Assembly (NCBI RefSeq): GCF_002831565.1
Contig: NZ_CP025096.1
Location: 8,366,468 to 8,430,467 of the forward strand
DNA: 64,000 nucleotides
Source of the DNA: Spirosoma pollinicola
GTDB lineage: Bacteria; Bacteroidota; Bacteroidia; Cytophagales; Spirosomataceae
Direction of reading: 5' to 3'
Shown: positions 29,090 through 37,311 of the stretch, piece by piece
How positions within the stretch are numbered: position 1 is the stretch's first letter
How the letters are laid out: the number at the start of each line of letters is the position of its first letter
Made by a program: the position numbers and the translations under genes
Notes under the pieces: model-generated
Told to the model about the DNA's origin: nothing
The model's input: only the letters and a program-made list of their open reading frames with translations
Database searches by the model: none

Positions 29090-30934
29090 TTAACCATAAT
29101 GTTCCCAATCATCAGACGGTTGGGGACTATCAGGCCGTTGGGGGCCGTCGGGTTGATCCGGTTTAGGGGGTTCTGTGGGAGAATCAGGCTTAGACGGTTT
29201 CGTATTATCTCGCACTAGTTGGCGAACATCCTCCTTGATTTGCCGAAAGTTGGCCCGTTTTTCCTCGTCGCTGACCGTCGTAAAGGGCTTAATAGGCACT
29301 GCTTTAGAAGGTTGAGCCATAAACTGAGTAACAAACTCATTGGTGCTCCCTTCCGCAATGAAGCCCGCGAACTGGCCCGTTTGCAAATCCCGAATTGTCT
29401 GCATGGGCAGACGGTCCCGCTGCTGAATGGATGTGCTGGCATTCTGACTACTGGATGAGCTGCCTGATGAGCTACTCTGTCCCGATGAGTAGCTTAGATA
29501 CTCCACATCCTGTTTGCCAAATAAAGTCGTCACCCGTTGCAGGGTTTTAGGGTTAGTCGAACGGCCATAAAACTGATTGGACAGGTTACCCAGTAACATC
29601 TCTGATTGCTGAGGCCCCAATTGGCCTTCCATTTGTGAGATGTCTTGTACGGCGTAAACCGTTGCCACTTTACTAGAACGAGCCGTAGCAGGTAATTCAT
29701 GAAAGTTTGGAATGAATAGGGTAGGGGCTTCATCCAAAATAATGATGCTTGGTAGCCTGCCCGGTTTATTCATTCGCTTGGTGGCCGTCGCAATGATGAG
29801 CGAAATTAACGGGGAATACGTAGTAGGTAAGTCAGCATCGTTGCCGACCACTAGAAAGCTAGGCTTTTCGGGGTTGTTTAAATCGAAAGGTACTTCATCC
29901 CCGCTCATGACCCAAAAGATTTCGGGCGTGTTTAGTACGGCCAAATAGCTTTGAACGGTCGTGAATATACTAGCTAGCGTCTTTTCGGAGTCCTGACTAG
30001 AAGTAATAGCTGCCACTGATCCACGGACTTCTTCATCCGTACTCAACAATTCGAGCAAAGCTTTAGGCTGCGTTTCAATGATGAGGCTGCTGGCATGAGG
30101 CAACGTACAAAACTGAGGGTAGTTATTGCGTAAAAACCAAAGACTGCCGGTTAATAAGGCTTCGGCGGTTTGTAGCCAAATGTCCCGTTTCAAACTGGAT
30201 TTGTAATCCAGATTACTAAACGTGGTCATGGCTGCCTCCCGGGCGTAACTGGCGTTGGTAATAAGCCTAGGACTAACGGGATTGATTCGGTGACTACGGG
30301 TCAAGTCTGTAAAGTTCACATAGAAGGTCGTTACGCTACTAGACCCATAAGCCCCCGCTACTTCCTCGGCCAACGTAGGAAATTTCCGATCATACAAAAT
30401 ACCCGTAAAGTTGGCGGCTGCGGACTGCTGGATAATGGGTTCAATGAGACTTTTGCTTTTGCCCGTGCCCGGACCACCGCAAATAAAAATACCCCGAAAG
30501 ATATTATAAAGCTCAAGTACACCATCTACCGTCATAAATGAAAAGCGGGGCTGATCATCGGGTAACGGCTCGGGTTCGGCCTGCCAGCGAAACAGGGGCT
30601 TGCCGGTATGAATCCAGTACCCATAAACACCCGTCAGTAGGATAGTCGTGTAAAACCAAACCGATGAGTGATATCCCCTGGGAGTAATAGGATTTAGTAT
30701 AAAGGAAATCACTAGCCCACAAAATATCAAGACAATAGCTAGCACCCCAAAGCGTAGCCAAAGTTTATTCCAAAGAACGTGATTATTGAAATGGGTTTTC
30801 CGCGTGTAAAAAATCATTCGCAAGGCCAAATCAGGAATAAAATTAATACCCAATTGGCGCAAAAAGCCCAATGAAATCGCAATTAAATAGCCTAAAAGAA
30901 TACAAGTGCCAATGATAAAAAATAGCGTAAACAT
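29090..30934 (-). CDS. Type IV coupling protein (TraG/VirD4 family)
   Basis: This 614-residue protein has N-terminal membrane segments (about residues 3-25, 60-80 and 90-107), Walker A ICGGPGTGKSKS at about 151-162, and Walker B SIIILDEAPTLF near 400. Its C-terminus is Pro/Asp-rich and disordered. T4CPs dock relaxase-bound DNA onto the conjugation channel. The relaxase and accessory genes lie directly upstream on the same strand, so this is a mobilisation operon; no type IV secretion channel genes are present in the window. Confidence 0.88.
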   Translation of the reverse strand: MFTLFFIIGTCILLGYLIAISLGFLRQLGINFIPDLALRMIFYTRKTHFNNHVLWNKLWLRFGVLAIVLIFCGLVISFILNPITPRGYHSSVWFYTTILLTGVYGYWIHTGKPLFRWQAEPEPLPDDQPRFSFMTVDGVLELYNIFRGIFICGGPGTGKSKSLIEPIIQQSAAANFTGILYDRKFPTLAEEVAGAYGSSSVTTFYVNFTDLTRSHRINPVSPRLITNASYAREAAMTTFSNLDYKSSLKRDIWLQTAEALLTGSLWFLRNNYPQFCTLPHASSLIIETQPKALLELLSTDEEVRGSVAAITSSQDSEKTLASIFTTVQSYLAVLNTPEIFWVMSGDEVPFDLNNPEKPSFLVVGNDADLPTTYSPLISLIIATATKRMNKPGRLPSIIILDEAPTLFIPNFHELPATARSSKVATVYAVQDISQMEGQLGPQQSEMLLGNLSNQFYGRSTNPKTLQRVTTLFGKQDVEYLSYSSGQSSSSGSSSSSQNASTSIQQRDRLPMQTIRDLQTGQFAGFIAEGSTNEFVTQFMAQPSKAVPIKPFTTVSDEEKRANFRQIKEDVRQLVRDNTKPSKPDSPTEPPKPDQPDGPQRPDSPQPSDDWEHYG

Positions 30935-30986
30935 GACTAAGAAAATATGTTTCGTTTGATAGTAGGAGTCAGTAAACGAGTAGTTA

Positions 30987-31808
30987 TTATAGGGTGAAAT
31001 TTTCCTTAGACCGGTCTTGATCTTTTTCCCTTTCCACCTCGCTTGACTTCACTTTTGATTGCTCCCAATTAAGATGATTTGGTTGCTGTTTAAGGGCCTC
31101 TAATCGCAACGCTAGGCGCTCTTCCTGACTGCCTTTCTGCAAGGTGTTGGCATAGTTGAACGTTTCGGTTAAGGGCCTCTGATAACCAAACTGCCGGTCA
31201 AACTGGGCTTCGACTGCTTGCTTAAATTCGGTTCGATCAAACCCCCCTTGCACGGCTCCTTGACTAGTCGCCCGGTGGTTGGTAGCGGGGCTTAGTTTAA
31301 GTGGGTGCTTTCGATCAATTTCACCAGCCTGTTTTTTTTGTTGATACCGGGTTAAATCCTCCGTTCGGCTCACGATAATATGCACGTGCGTTTGGGGTCC
31401 TTCCTTGGATTCCCCCTCGACGCGCTGCTGTTGTTGCACGGCTTTATCGGTATGAGAGAAGGTTCGTGCTTGCTCGATCTTGGCGAACCAAACGAGGTCA
31501 GTGCTTTTTATCCCCTTTCCAAACTGCGAAGCGTATTGGTCCATGGCTCCTCTGGTAAAAGCCTCCATTTGGTGACGGTTATTACCCAGGTGATTTAGCT
31601 CGGATTGGCTCGGACTCAAGATGACTTGGTAATACTTATCGTCCTGTTGTCCTAAGTGCTTCCGGTTCGCGTCAATGCTGCTCGTTACCTGTGAAGCATC
31701 TATATTCCCTTTGTCATGAGTGAACCAATTGCCCTCGCCTTCCTTCTCCAGGTATTGTACTAATCCAATACAGCTCCCCTTACCTCCGTTTGAAATCTTG
31801 GCTATCAT
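30987..31808 (-). CDS. Relaxase / mobilisation protein (DUF5712-like)
   Basis: The 273-residue protein begins MIAKISNGGKGSCIGLVQYL and carries an HUH-type metal-binding motif, His141 and His143 in THVHIIVSR. The start and length resemble the short Bacteroidota mobilisation proteins of the DUF5712/MobB group. It would nick oriT and lead the strand for transfer. The catalytic Tyr cannot be assigned with certainty. It lies 20 bp downstream of the BfmA/BtgA-like gene. Confidence 0.8.
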   Translation of the reverse strand: MIAKISNGGKGSCIGLVQYLEKEGEGNWFTHDKGNIDASQVTSSIDANRKHLGQQDDKYYQVILSPSQSELNHLGNNRHQMEAFTRGAMDQYASQFGKGIKSTDLVWFAKIEQARTFSHTDKAVQQQQRVEGESKEGPQTHVHIIVSRTEDLTRYQQKKQAGEIDRKHPLKLSPATNHRATSQGAVQGGFDRTEFKQAVEAQFDRQFGYQRPLTETFNYANTLQKGSQEERLALRLEALKQQPNHLNWEQSKVKSSEVEREKDQDRSKENFTL

Positions 31809-31828
31809 CTCAGGAAAACATTAGTAGA

Positions 31829-32239
31829 TTAGTTCGTCTTTTTCATTAACTCCTCATAGACGGCCCGAAATCGTTCTGTTTGAAATTCGGGCTTGAACGC
31901 CCCGCCAATGGTCTTTATCTGCGACTGACGCAACGTTTTGGGTAAGTCCTGGCTAACGAGTTGAAGGAGTAATTTTATATCGTCGCTCATGGGGCGAAGC
32001 AGTTCATTCTCCTGCTGGCGAATAAAGGATACTAATCGTTTATCAAGTGCTTTTATGGCGTCCGTTGGGTTATCCGCTTGGGGATCTCGGGGGTCAGCAT
32101 GGGTCGCTTTGAAGTAGAAAATCATGGCTTCTAACAGCCCTTTTTTAGACAGATCGTAACTATCGGCCATGCGCTCAAACTCGGCAAACAGATCCGCCGA
32201 AATCAATATTTGCTTGTCTTTCTCTTTACTTTTTTCCAT
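31829..32239 (-). CDS. BfmA/BtgA-like mobilisation accessory protein
   Basis: This 136-residue protein has a short charged N-terminus, a ribbon-helix-helix-like segment (ILISADLFAEFERMADSYDL) and a long helical C-terminus. The order small DNA-binding protein, relaxase, coupling protein matches Bacteroides Tn4555/Tn5520-type mobilisation cassettes, where BfmA/BtgA proteins bind oriT with the relaxase. The family assignment is from memory. Confidence 0.7.
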   Translation of the reverse strand: MEKSKEKDKQILISADLFAEFERMADSYDLSKKGLLEAMIFYFKATHADPRDPQADNPTDAIKALDKRLVSFIRQQENELLRPMSDDIKLLLQLVSQDLPKTLRQSQIKTIGGAFKPEFQTERFRAVYEELMKKTN

Positions 32240-32470
32240 AACATCAGTTAAGAATCAGTTTTTGATATTTGATAATCAACACGTTAAACTATAAACTCAG
32301 TGATAACCTGAGTTTTTCCGTCTATTAAATACATTCACCTGAGTTTATTATTAAGGTTAAAGAATTGAAAATCACATTTTTAGTTATAAAGCTGCCAGTG
32401 AAAACTGAGCGTGGTACTGTTCCCGCTCGCTCCTTAAATGAGGGAAAATTAGAAGAGGCATGCATCTGAT
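32240..32470. other. Candidate oriT region
   Basis: This 231-bp AT-rich interval upstream of the mob genes holds an inverted repeat AAACTCAG (32293-32300) / CTGAGTTT (32308-32315) and a further CTGAGTTTA copy near 32340. oriT sites usually lie just upstream of the relaxosome genes and contain such repeats. No nic site could be identified. Confidence 0.4.
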
Positions 32471-33670
32471 CTAGCTGTACTCTAGTGCCCTAACAAGCCC
32501 ATACGTTTGTTGTAGCTGAGCAAAGGCATTCAAAGTTTGGGTGATGTCTTTCTCCTCGTGTAAGGCCGTTACAATAAGCCGAAGAATCAGGGTTCCTTTT
32601 GGCACGACTGGATACACAACCGGACTACAAAATACCCCGTAGGTATAGCGAAGCTCCTTAAGCAAGTGGGCCGCTTTCTCTTCCGAACAGGTCAAGTAAA
32701 TAGGGGTAATGGGACTGCACGTATTACCAATATCGTACCCAATCGTTTTTAACCCTTCCTGAAGTAACCGGGTATTTTGCCAGAGCTTGTTTCGTCGTTC
32801 GGTTCCTTCTTGAGTTAATAGCTTTAATTTGAAAAGCACACTGGCTACGGTCAGTAAGGGCAGGGTCCGACCAAATGTCTGCGAGCGTAAATTGTACTTA
32901 AAGTAGTCGATGAATTCCTTTCGAGCCGCCACAAATCCCCCCGTAGTGGCAAGTGCTTTAGCAAACGTGCTGATATAAATATCAACTTGGGGCATTAAAT
33001 TTCCCACAGATCCGTGTTCCCCAAAGCTCATAAACCCGTGAGCATCGTCTACCAGCAGGGTAAAATCATAGGTCTCTTTTAGCTTAAGAATGTCCGCTAC
33101 ATTGGCCGTATCCCCTCGCATACTGAACACGCCATCGACTAACACCAGCACTTCGCTACCGGGCCGAACTTTAGACAATAGCTTGCCCAATTGATGAATG
33201 TTATTGTGCTTATAAGAGAACTTTGGGCCTTGATGAAGCCTGACCCCATCGATCAAACTAGCATGTACTTGTTGATCATAAATGATAGTATCATGCCGAT
33301 CCACCAAGCTATCCACGACGGATAGGATACCTTGGTAGCCGAAGTTGAGTAGTAGAACATCCTTGCCGATAAGTTGGCTAATTTCGGCTTCTAACTGTTC
33401 GTGGTAGATGGTATTCCCCGTTAAGAGCCTTGATCCAGCGGGATAGCCAGCCCCGTATTTTTTAACAATCTCGGTCTCTGCCTGAATAACGGTCTCGTCC
33501 GATTGTAATCCGAGATAATCATTAAAACTCCAGACAATAACCTCCCGGCCTTTGAAGCTCATACGGCTCCTTAGAGGCCCTTCGAGCTTGGGGTAAATGT
33601 ATTCACTTTGGTACTGGCCATACGCACTAAGGCCACGGTTTTTACCGCTAATCTTTTCAAGTAAACTCAT
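32471..33670 (-). CDS. PLP-dependent alpha-oxoamine synthase family protein
   Basis: From ATG 33670 (MSLLEKISGKNRG) the protein has about 399 residues of the KBL/BioF/serine palmitoyltransferase family: FNDYLGLQSDE, the glycine loop NFGYQG, VDDAHGFMSFGEHG and the PLP lysine in STFAKALATTGG. The family condenses an acyl-CoA or acyl-ACP with an amino acid. Serine palmitoyltransferase (sphingolipids occur in Bacteroidota) or a related synthase is plausible, and BioF is less so without bio genes. It is unusual cargo beside a mobilisation module. Confidence 0.8.
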   Translation of the reverse strand: MSLLEKISGKNRGLSAYGQYQSEYIYPKLEGPLRSRMSFKGREVIVWSFNDYLGLQSDETVIQAETEIVKKYGAGYPAGSRLLTGNTIYHEQLEAEISQLIGKDVLLLNFGYQGILSVVDSLVDRHDTIIYDQQVHASLIDGVRLHQGPKFSYKHNNIHQLGKLLSKVRPGSEVLVLVDGVFSMRGDTANVADILKLKETYDFTLLVDDAHGFMSFGEHGSVGNLMPQVDIYISTFAKALATTGGFVAARKEFIDYFKYNLRSQTFGRTLPLLTVASVLFKLKLLTQEGTERRNKLWQNTRLLQEGLKTIGYDIGNTCSPITPIYLTCSEEKAAHLLKELRYTYGVFCSPVVYPVVPKGTLILRLIVTALHEEKDITQTLNAFAQLQQTYGLVRALEYS

Positions 33671-34018
33671 AAAAACGTTGAGATAAAGAAGTAAACAGTA
33701 GTCCATTTTCTTCGCCTAAATCGGGCGATTCGAGCTAACTGCCTTAAGGTCAGCTTTGAATATTTCTTGTTAAAAATCCTAAGCTTTTCACATACCCTAA
33801 GTTACTAAAAATTGATTAAACGGTAGCTTAAATTTTTTTAAAACTATTTTTATAGTTGTATTTATTTTGATTAGAGCATACCTGAGTTAATACTAATTTT
33901 TTTGTTGCTGTTTTAGGATAGGGGAGAGGCTAGAATCTGTACACCTGAAATCAATGGATGAATTTCAAACCTGGATGTATAAATATTTTCACAAGAATGT
34001 ATTGAATAGCATTAAGTC
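33671..34018. other. AT-rich intergenic region
   Basis: I see no gene in these 348 bp. The centre (33780-33900) is very AT-rich, with long T/A runs, and may hold promoters for both flanking divergent genes. No consensus TAnnTTTG with a proper -33 was found. Confidence 0.4.
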
Positions 34019-34426
34019 ATGCCATTTGGAGCCGTTGAAGAGCAGATTATTGATGCTGCCAAGAACTATAGTACCGTCCTGCACAAAGCCACTGAACTAG
34101 TCAGCCAGGCTACAGATGATTTGTTTTCTGGCACACCGGCAACCATATACCTGAAAAAGATGGGCCATAGGCAGCTTACTTCTGAGGAACTTAAGAACAT
34201 CATTACTGCCTTGGGAAGTGCGGAAGATAAGCAGATCGTGCAAGACTTTCAACAGGCTCAGTTGGAGCTATCCCAGCGACTACAGAATACAAAAAATATC
34301 GGGTTACTGCTGAAGCAGGCCAAAATTCCTTATCAACAGGCGTATGCACGCTTTAGCCGGAGTGATCTCTGGAAACCTGAGCAGATGATTCAAATTATGG
34401 AGGTACTTCGACGCTTGCAACTCTAA
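34019..34426 (+). CDS. Helical protein of unknown function
   Basis: The 135-residue protein is predicted by eye to be all-helical with heptad-like spacing (QDFQQAQLELSQRLQNTKNI). It has no signal peptide and no known motif. It stands alone between the oxoamine synthase and the DUF1016 gene, with a terminator-like hairpin downstream. Confidence 0.5.
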   Translation: MPFGAVEEQIIDAAKNYSTVLHKATELVSQATDDLFSGTPATIYLKKMGHRQLTSEELKNIITALGSAEDKQIVQDFQQAQLELSQRLQNTKNIGLLLKQAKIPYQQAYARFSRSDLWKPEQMIQIMEVLRRLQL

Positions 34427-34585
34427 TAACCAATGTCAAAATCAATTGCAGGTTTAATTAGACTATACTTGGGTAGGAGCGAGGAAAGCAGTTGTAGAAT
34501 GGTCAACATTTTTCCATAACATACAGTTGACCTGACACCCAAAATAAATCGGACGTTTCTCTGAACGGTAGTCGAGTAGTAAGGA

Positions 34586-34608
34586 AGGGGCTGTAACAGG
34601 CCCTTTTT
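34586..34608 (+). terminator. Terminator-like hairpin
   Basis: AGGGGCTGT pairs with ACAGGCCCT (one G-G mismatch) and is followed by TTTTT, about 160 bp after the 34019 gene. The rest of 34427-34812 shows no gene. Confidence 0.6.
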
Positions 34609-34812
34609 GCGTTCAATAAATCCGTTCAATTTAGTGGTTCACTATTTTTAGCCAAGTTCTGGTTTTCTTGAACGTATGCCATCTATCTGAGTAGCTTGCT
34701 TATGAAGATTCATCGCCGATCCTTCAGCCTTTATTGAGTAACTTCGCCGATGGAAAGTCGTGTTAGTTACGATCCCATTTTACTCAAAAAGACTTCTTTG
34801 CATTCCCTCTAA

Positions 34813-35808
34813 ATGGATCAATTAGTTTCTGACATTCGACAGATTATTAGCCAATCGAGAGAAAGTGCGGCTCGCTCTATCAATCATGCATTAGCACTTA
34901 TGTACTGGCATATTGGCCGGGTTATTGTCGAGGATGAGCAGCAAGGTCAACAACGAGCCACGTACGGTAAAGCACTGATTAAGAATCTATCAGCTCAGTT
35001 AGTGGCTGAATTTGGTGAAAATTTCTCGAGTCGAAACCTTCAGTTAAGTCGACAGTTCTTCCTCACCTATCCAATTGTGAACTCACTGAGTTCACAATTA
35101 ACCTGGACGCATTATAAAATCTTGGTGCGCCTAGAAGAGACTAGTAAGCGAGCGTTCTACATGGCTGAGGCGGAGAAAAATGCCTGGACGGTGAGACAGC
35201 TGGAACGGCAGATCAATAGCCTACTTTATGAACGATTATTGATGAGTCAGGATAAAGAAAGCGTCTTGGCCATTGCTCAATCACAGGCTAAACCAACTAA
35301 GCCCCATCAGGTCATCAAAGATCCCATTGTGTTAGAGTTTTTAGGCTTGAAACCACAGGCTAGTTACTACGAGCAGGATATTGAGCATGCGATTATTACC
35401 CATATTCAGGAGTTTCTTCTGGAATTAGGCAATGGTTTTTCCTTCGTCGCTCGGGAAAAACGGATCATTATTGATAGTGACGAATTCAAAATCGATTTGG
35501 TCTTTTACAATCGGTTGTTACAATGTTTTGTGTTACTGGATCTGAAAATGGATAAGATTACTCACCAAGATGTGGGTCAGCTACAGATGTATGTTAACTA
35601 CTATGACCGTGACATAAAGGAATCTTATGAAAATCCCACCATCGGTGTTTTGTTGTGTGCGGATAAAAATGACGCCGTGGTCCGGTATACGCTGCCGGAG
35701 AACAATACCCAGTTATTTGCCAGTAAGTATCAATTGCATTTGCCTACCGAGCAACAACTAGTTGAGGAAATCCGAAAGGAATTAACCGATGATACAAAGC
35801 AACTTTAA
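34813..35808 (+). CDS. DUF1016 / PDDEXK nuclease-domain protein (YhcG family)
   Basis: This 331-residue protein matches the YhcG family: an N-terminal helical DUF1016 domain (SINHALALMYWHIGRVIVED, then FSSRNLQLSRQFFLTYP and LSSQLTWTHYKILVRLEE) and a C-terminal PD-(D/E)XK nuclease-like domain. The latter includes FKIDLVFYNRLLQCFVLLDLKM and the GQLQMYVNYYDR helix, with catalytic Asp in IDLVF and the D-L-K triad. Members occur in defence islands and mobile elements; their substrate is not settled. No restriction-modification partner is adjacent. Confidence 0.88.
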   Translation: MDQLVSDIRQIISQSRESAARSINHALALMYWHIGRVIVEDEQQGQQRATYGKALIKNLSAQLVAEFGENFSSRNLQLSRQFFLTYPIVNSLSSQLTWTHYKILVRLEETSKRAFYMAEAEKNAWTVRQLERQINSLLYERLLMSQDKESVLAIAQSQAKPTKPHQVIKDPIVLEFLGLKPQASYYEQDIEHAIITHIQEFLLELGNGFSFVAREKRIIIDSDEFKIDLVFYNRLLQCFVLLDLKMDKITHQDVGQLQMYVNYYDRDIKESYENPTIGVLLCADKNDAVVRYTLPENNTQLFASKYQLHLPTEQQLVEEIRKELTDDTKQL

Positions 35809-36022
35809 CGTATTTTTCAGGAGTAGGGAAATGGAGGAAGTGGATTATTGTGCTTTCACTAAAGCCAAATTGGTTAGAAAAGTATGTTGAAAGAGTAGTT
35901 TGTAAACCGGCCTGTCACATTGACTTAATAAGTAACAAATAAAAATAAAATTAAATAATAACATACTTTAATTAAACTTCTTTCCCTATGTTGGCGGACA
36001 ATTCATACCATGTCCATCCCTT

Positions 36023-36937
36023 ATGAACGATTCCGCAAAACTGCGCCGTCAATTACATTTAATTCGTTGCTTAGATAAGCCCTACACCTATCCGTCTTTA
36101 ATACAACTCCACAAATACCTGCTGGATCATGACATCGAGCAGACGTCGCTAGCCACTGTCGAGCGAGATATAAATGACATCCGAACCGACTACGACATAT
36201 CCATAACCTACGACCGTCGACAGCATGGCTACTTCTTGGACTTACCAACCGATGATGAGGATATTAGTAATTTTCGTGAGTTTGTTCGATTGCTCGAACG
36301 GCGCGAACGGTTGGAATTATTAACGCAGTCGGGTCGGTCGGTGGCTCAATACATTCAGCTTGAGCAACATAATGGCTTTAGAGGTCTCGACCTGATGGCT
36401 CCATTGTGGAATGCGCTTCAACGAAGGTTAGTCGTAACATTCAACTATCAGGCATACAAAGATCAGCCCGCTGAAAAACGCTGGGTTGAGCCTGGCTTGT
36501 TATTCGAATACCGAAACCGGTGGTATCTGGACGGTTTCGACCTGGATCGAAACGGTGAGCGCACGTTCGGCCTCGACCGGATCGTTGATTTGACAATGAC
36601 TCCCCAATCTATTCTACCCAGCCGCCAGACCGACTACCGGGCTGCCCGTCGACACGTTATTGGTGTGACGGCTCCGCCCGGTAGCCCCATTGAGCGGGTA
36701 TGTTTACGTTTTCGCCGACCAGAGGCTGAATATGTGCTGTCGCTACCCCTGCACAACAGCCAGCAAACCGTTGCCGAAACGCCGACCCATGTTGATATTG
36801 AACTTCATGTCGTGTTAAATCATGAGCTGGAACGGGAAATCATGGCCTACGGTGAGGAAGTCGAGGTATTGGAGCCGGTTACTCTACGGTATATTATTAT
36901 AAATCGAATAAAATCATTGAGCAAGATCTATATCTGA
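36023..36937 (+). CDS. WYL-domain transcriptional regulator
   Basis: The 304-residue protein has an N-terminal winged helix (residues about 5-65, with TVERDINDIRTDYDISITYD), a WYL domain containing the literal RWYLDGFDLDRNGERTFGLD segment, and a C-terminal WCX-like extension. WYL proteins sense nucleic acids or nucleotides and regulate phage-defence loci, including CRISPR-Cas and CBASS. It lies immediately upstream of the CRISPR locus on the same strand, so regulation of cas genes or of the RNA module at 37.0-37.3 kb is a reasonable inference. Confidence 0.88.
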   Translation: MNDSAKLRRQLHLIRCLDKPYTYPSLIQLHKYLLDHDIEQTSLATVERDINDIRTDYDISITYDRRQHGYFLDLPTDDEDISNFREFVRLLERRERLELLTQSGRSVAQYIQLEQHNGFRGLDLMAPLWNALQRRLVVTFNYQAYKDQPAEKRWVEPGLLFEYRNRWYLDGFDLDRNGERTFGLDRIVDLTMTPQSILPSRQTDYRAARRHVIGVTAPPGSPIERVCLRFRRPEAEYVLSLPLHNSQQTVAETPTHVDIELHVVLNHELEREIMAYGEEVEVLEPVTLRYIIINRIKSLSKIYI

Positions 36938-36988
36938 GTACTTCCATGATTATTATCCGACCTAAATAAAATCCATAAACTATTTCCG

Positions 36989-37024
36989 TGAATATTAATT
37001 TTATATGATATTTTTCTATGTTTG
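36989..37024 (+). promoter_or_regulatory. Promoter overlapping a seed match to the CRISPR-like spacer
   Basis: TATGTTTG (37017-37024) matches TAnnTTTG perfectly. Starting at 36989 the sequence TGAATATTAAT is identical to the first 11 nt of the spacer-like segment at 37246. Position 12 differs, which is a flipped-out position in type I guides, and 13-15 match again. A protospacer starting there would cover the promoter. Confidence 0.5.
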
Positions 37025-37030
37025 TGTCGG

Positions 37031-37160
37031 TTATCGATGATCGCATAAAAAAATGCGACTGCCGCCAAGCAGTCGCATGAGAAAAGTTGGGGCCGGACGC
37101 AAGGCGCGTGCAAATTCTTGGCAGATTCTGTGTTAGGGGTTCGACTCCCCCGGCCCCATA
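37031..37160 (+). ncRNA. Candidate creT-like RNA (mini-ORFs, hairpin, tRNA-like fold)
   Basis: Downstream of the TATGTTTG box lies a four-codon mini-ORF (ATG ATC GCA TAA, 37037-37048) and a 27-codon Arg-rich ORF (37053-37136). A perfect 10-bp hairpin overlaps the latter's start (ATGCGACTGC/GCAGTCGCAT, 37053-37078), and a compact tRNA-like fold follows (37088-37158). No conventional gene occupies this space. By analogy with CreT toxins, which are small RNAs with a mini-ORF just upstream of creA, this could be a toxic RNA normally repressed by Cascade. That role is inference; transcription is unproven. Confidence 0.4.
37088..37158 (+). ncRNA. tRNA-like element, 71 nt
   Basis: TGGGGCCGG (37088-37096) pairs perfectly with CCGGCCCCA (37150-37158). 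A T arm with a canonical TTCGACT loop sits before the 3' strand (GGGG/CCCC). ACGC/GCGT could form a D-like stem, but no regular anticodon arm can be drawn and no CCA is encoded. It could be part of a toxin RNA, a degenerate tRNA, or the 3' end of a tmRNA left by integration. Confidence 0.5.
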
Positions 37161-37214
37161 ACTAGTGTCACAAACATAGAAATTATCCACGATAGTTTCT
37201 TAAAGTAGAACTCT

Positions 37215-37306
37215 GTTCTCAAATCGCACCTTCGGGTATTGAAACTGAATATTAATGTTAGCGGCAATTTGCCACACATTATTTTTTAATCGCACCTCCG
37301 GGTATT
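37215..37306 (+). ncRNA. Degenerate repeat-spacer-repeat (CreA/CreR-like guide RNA)
   Basis: A near-complete repeat at 37215-37244 (array repeat with a T and an A inserted near its 5' end) and a degenerate one at 37288-37306 flank a 43-nt spacer-like segment. The second repeat has lost its outer bases and has CTCCG for CTTCG, but keeps the ACC/GGT hairpin core. The AATCGC words lie 66 bp apart, equal to the array period. Position, phase and degeneration match CreA/CreR guide RNAs of type I systems, which guide Cascade without interference. It lies between the WYL gene and cas6, about 9 kb from the true array. Confidence 0.7.
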
Positions 37307-37311
37307 TATAT

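Noticed and set aside
29970..29980. ACTAGCTAGCG inside the coupling-protein gene as a third linker.
   Set aside because: It is not the exact 12-mer and the reading frame continues through it.
37049..37079. The hairpin at 37053-37078 as a terminator of the WYL gene.
   Set aside because: There is no T-run on the plus strand; the run of A before it would only fit a minus-strand terminator and no minus-strand gene is there.
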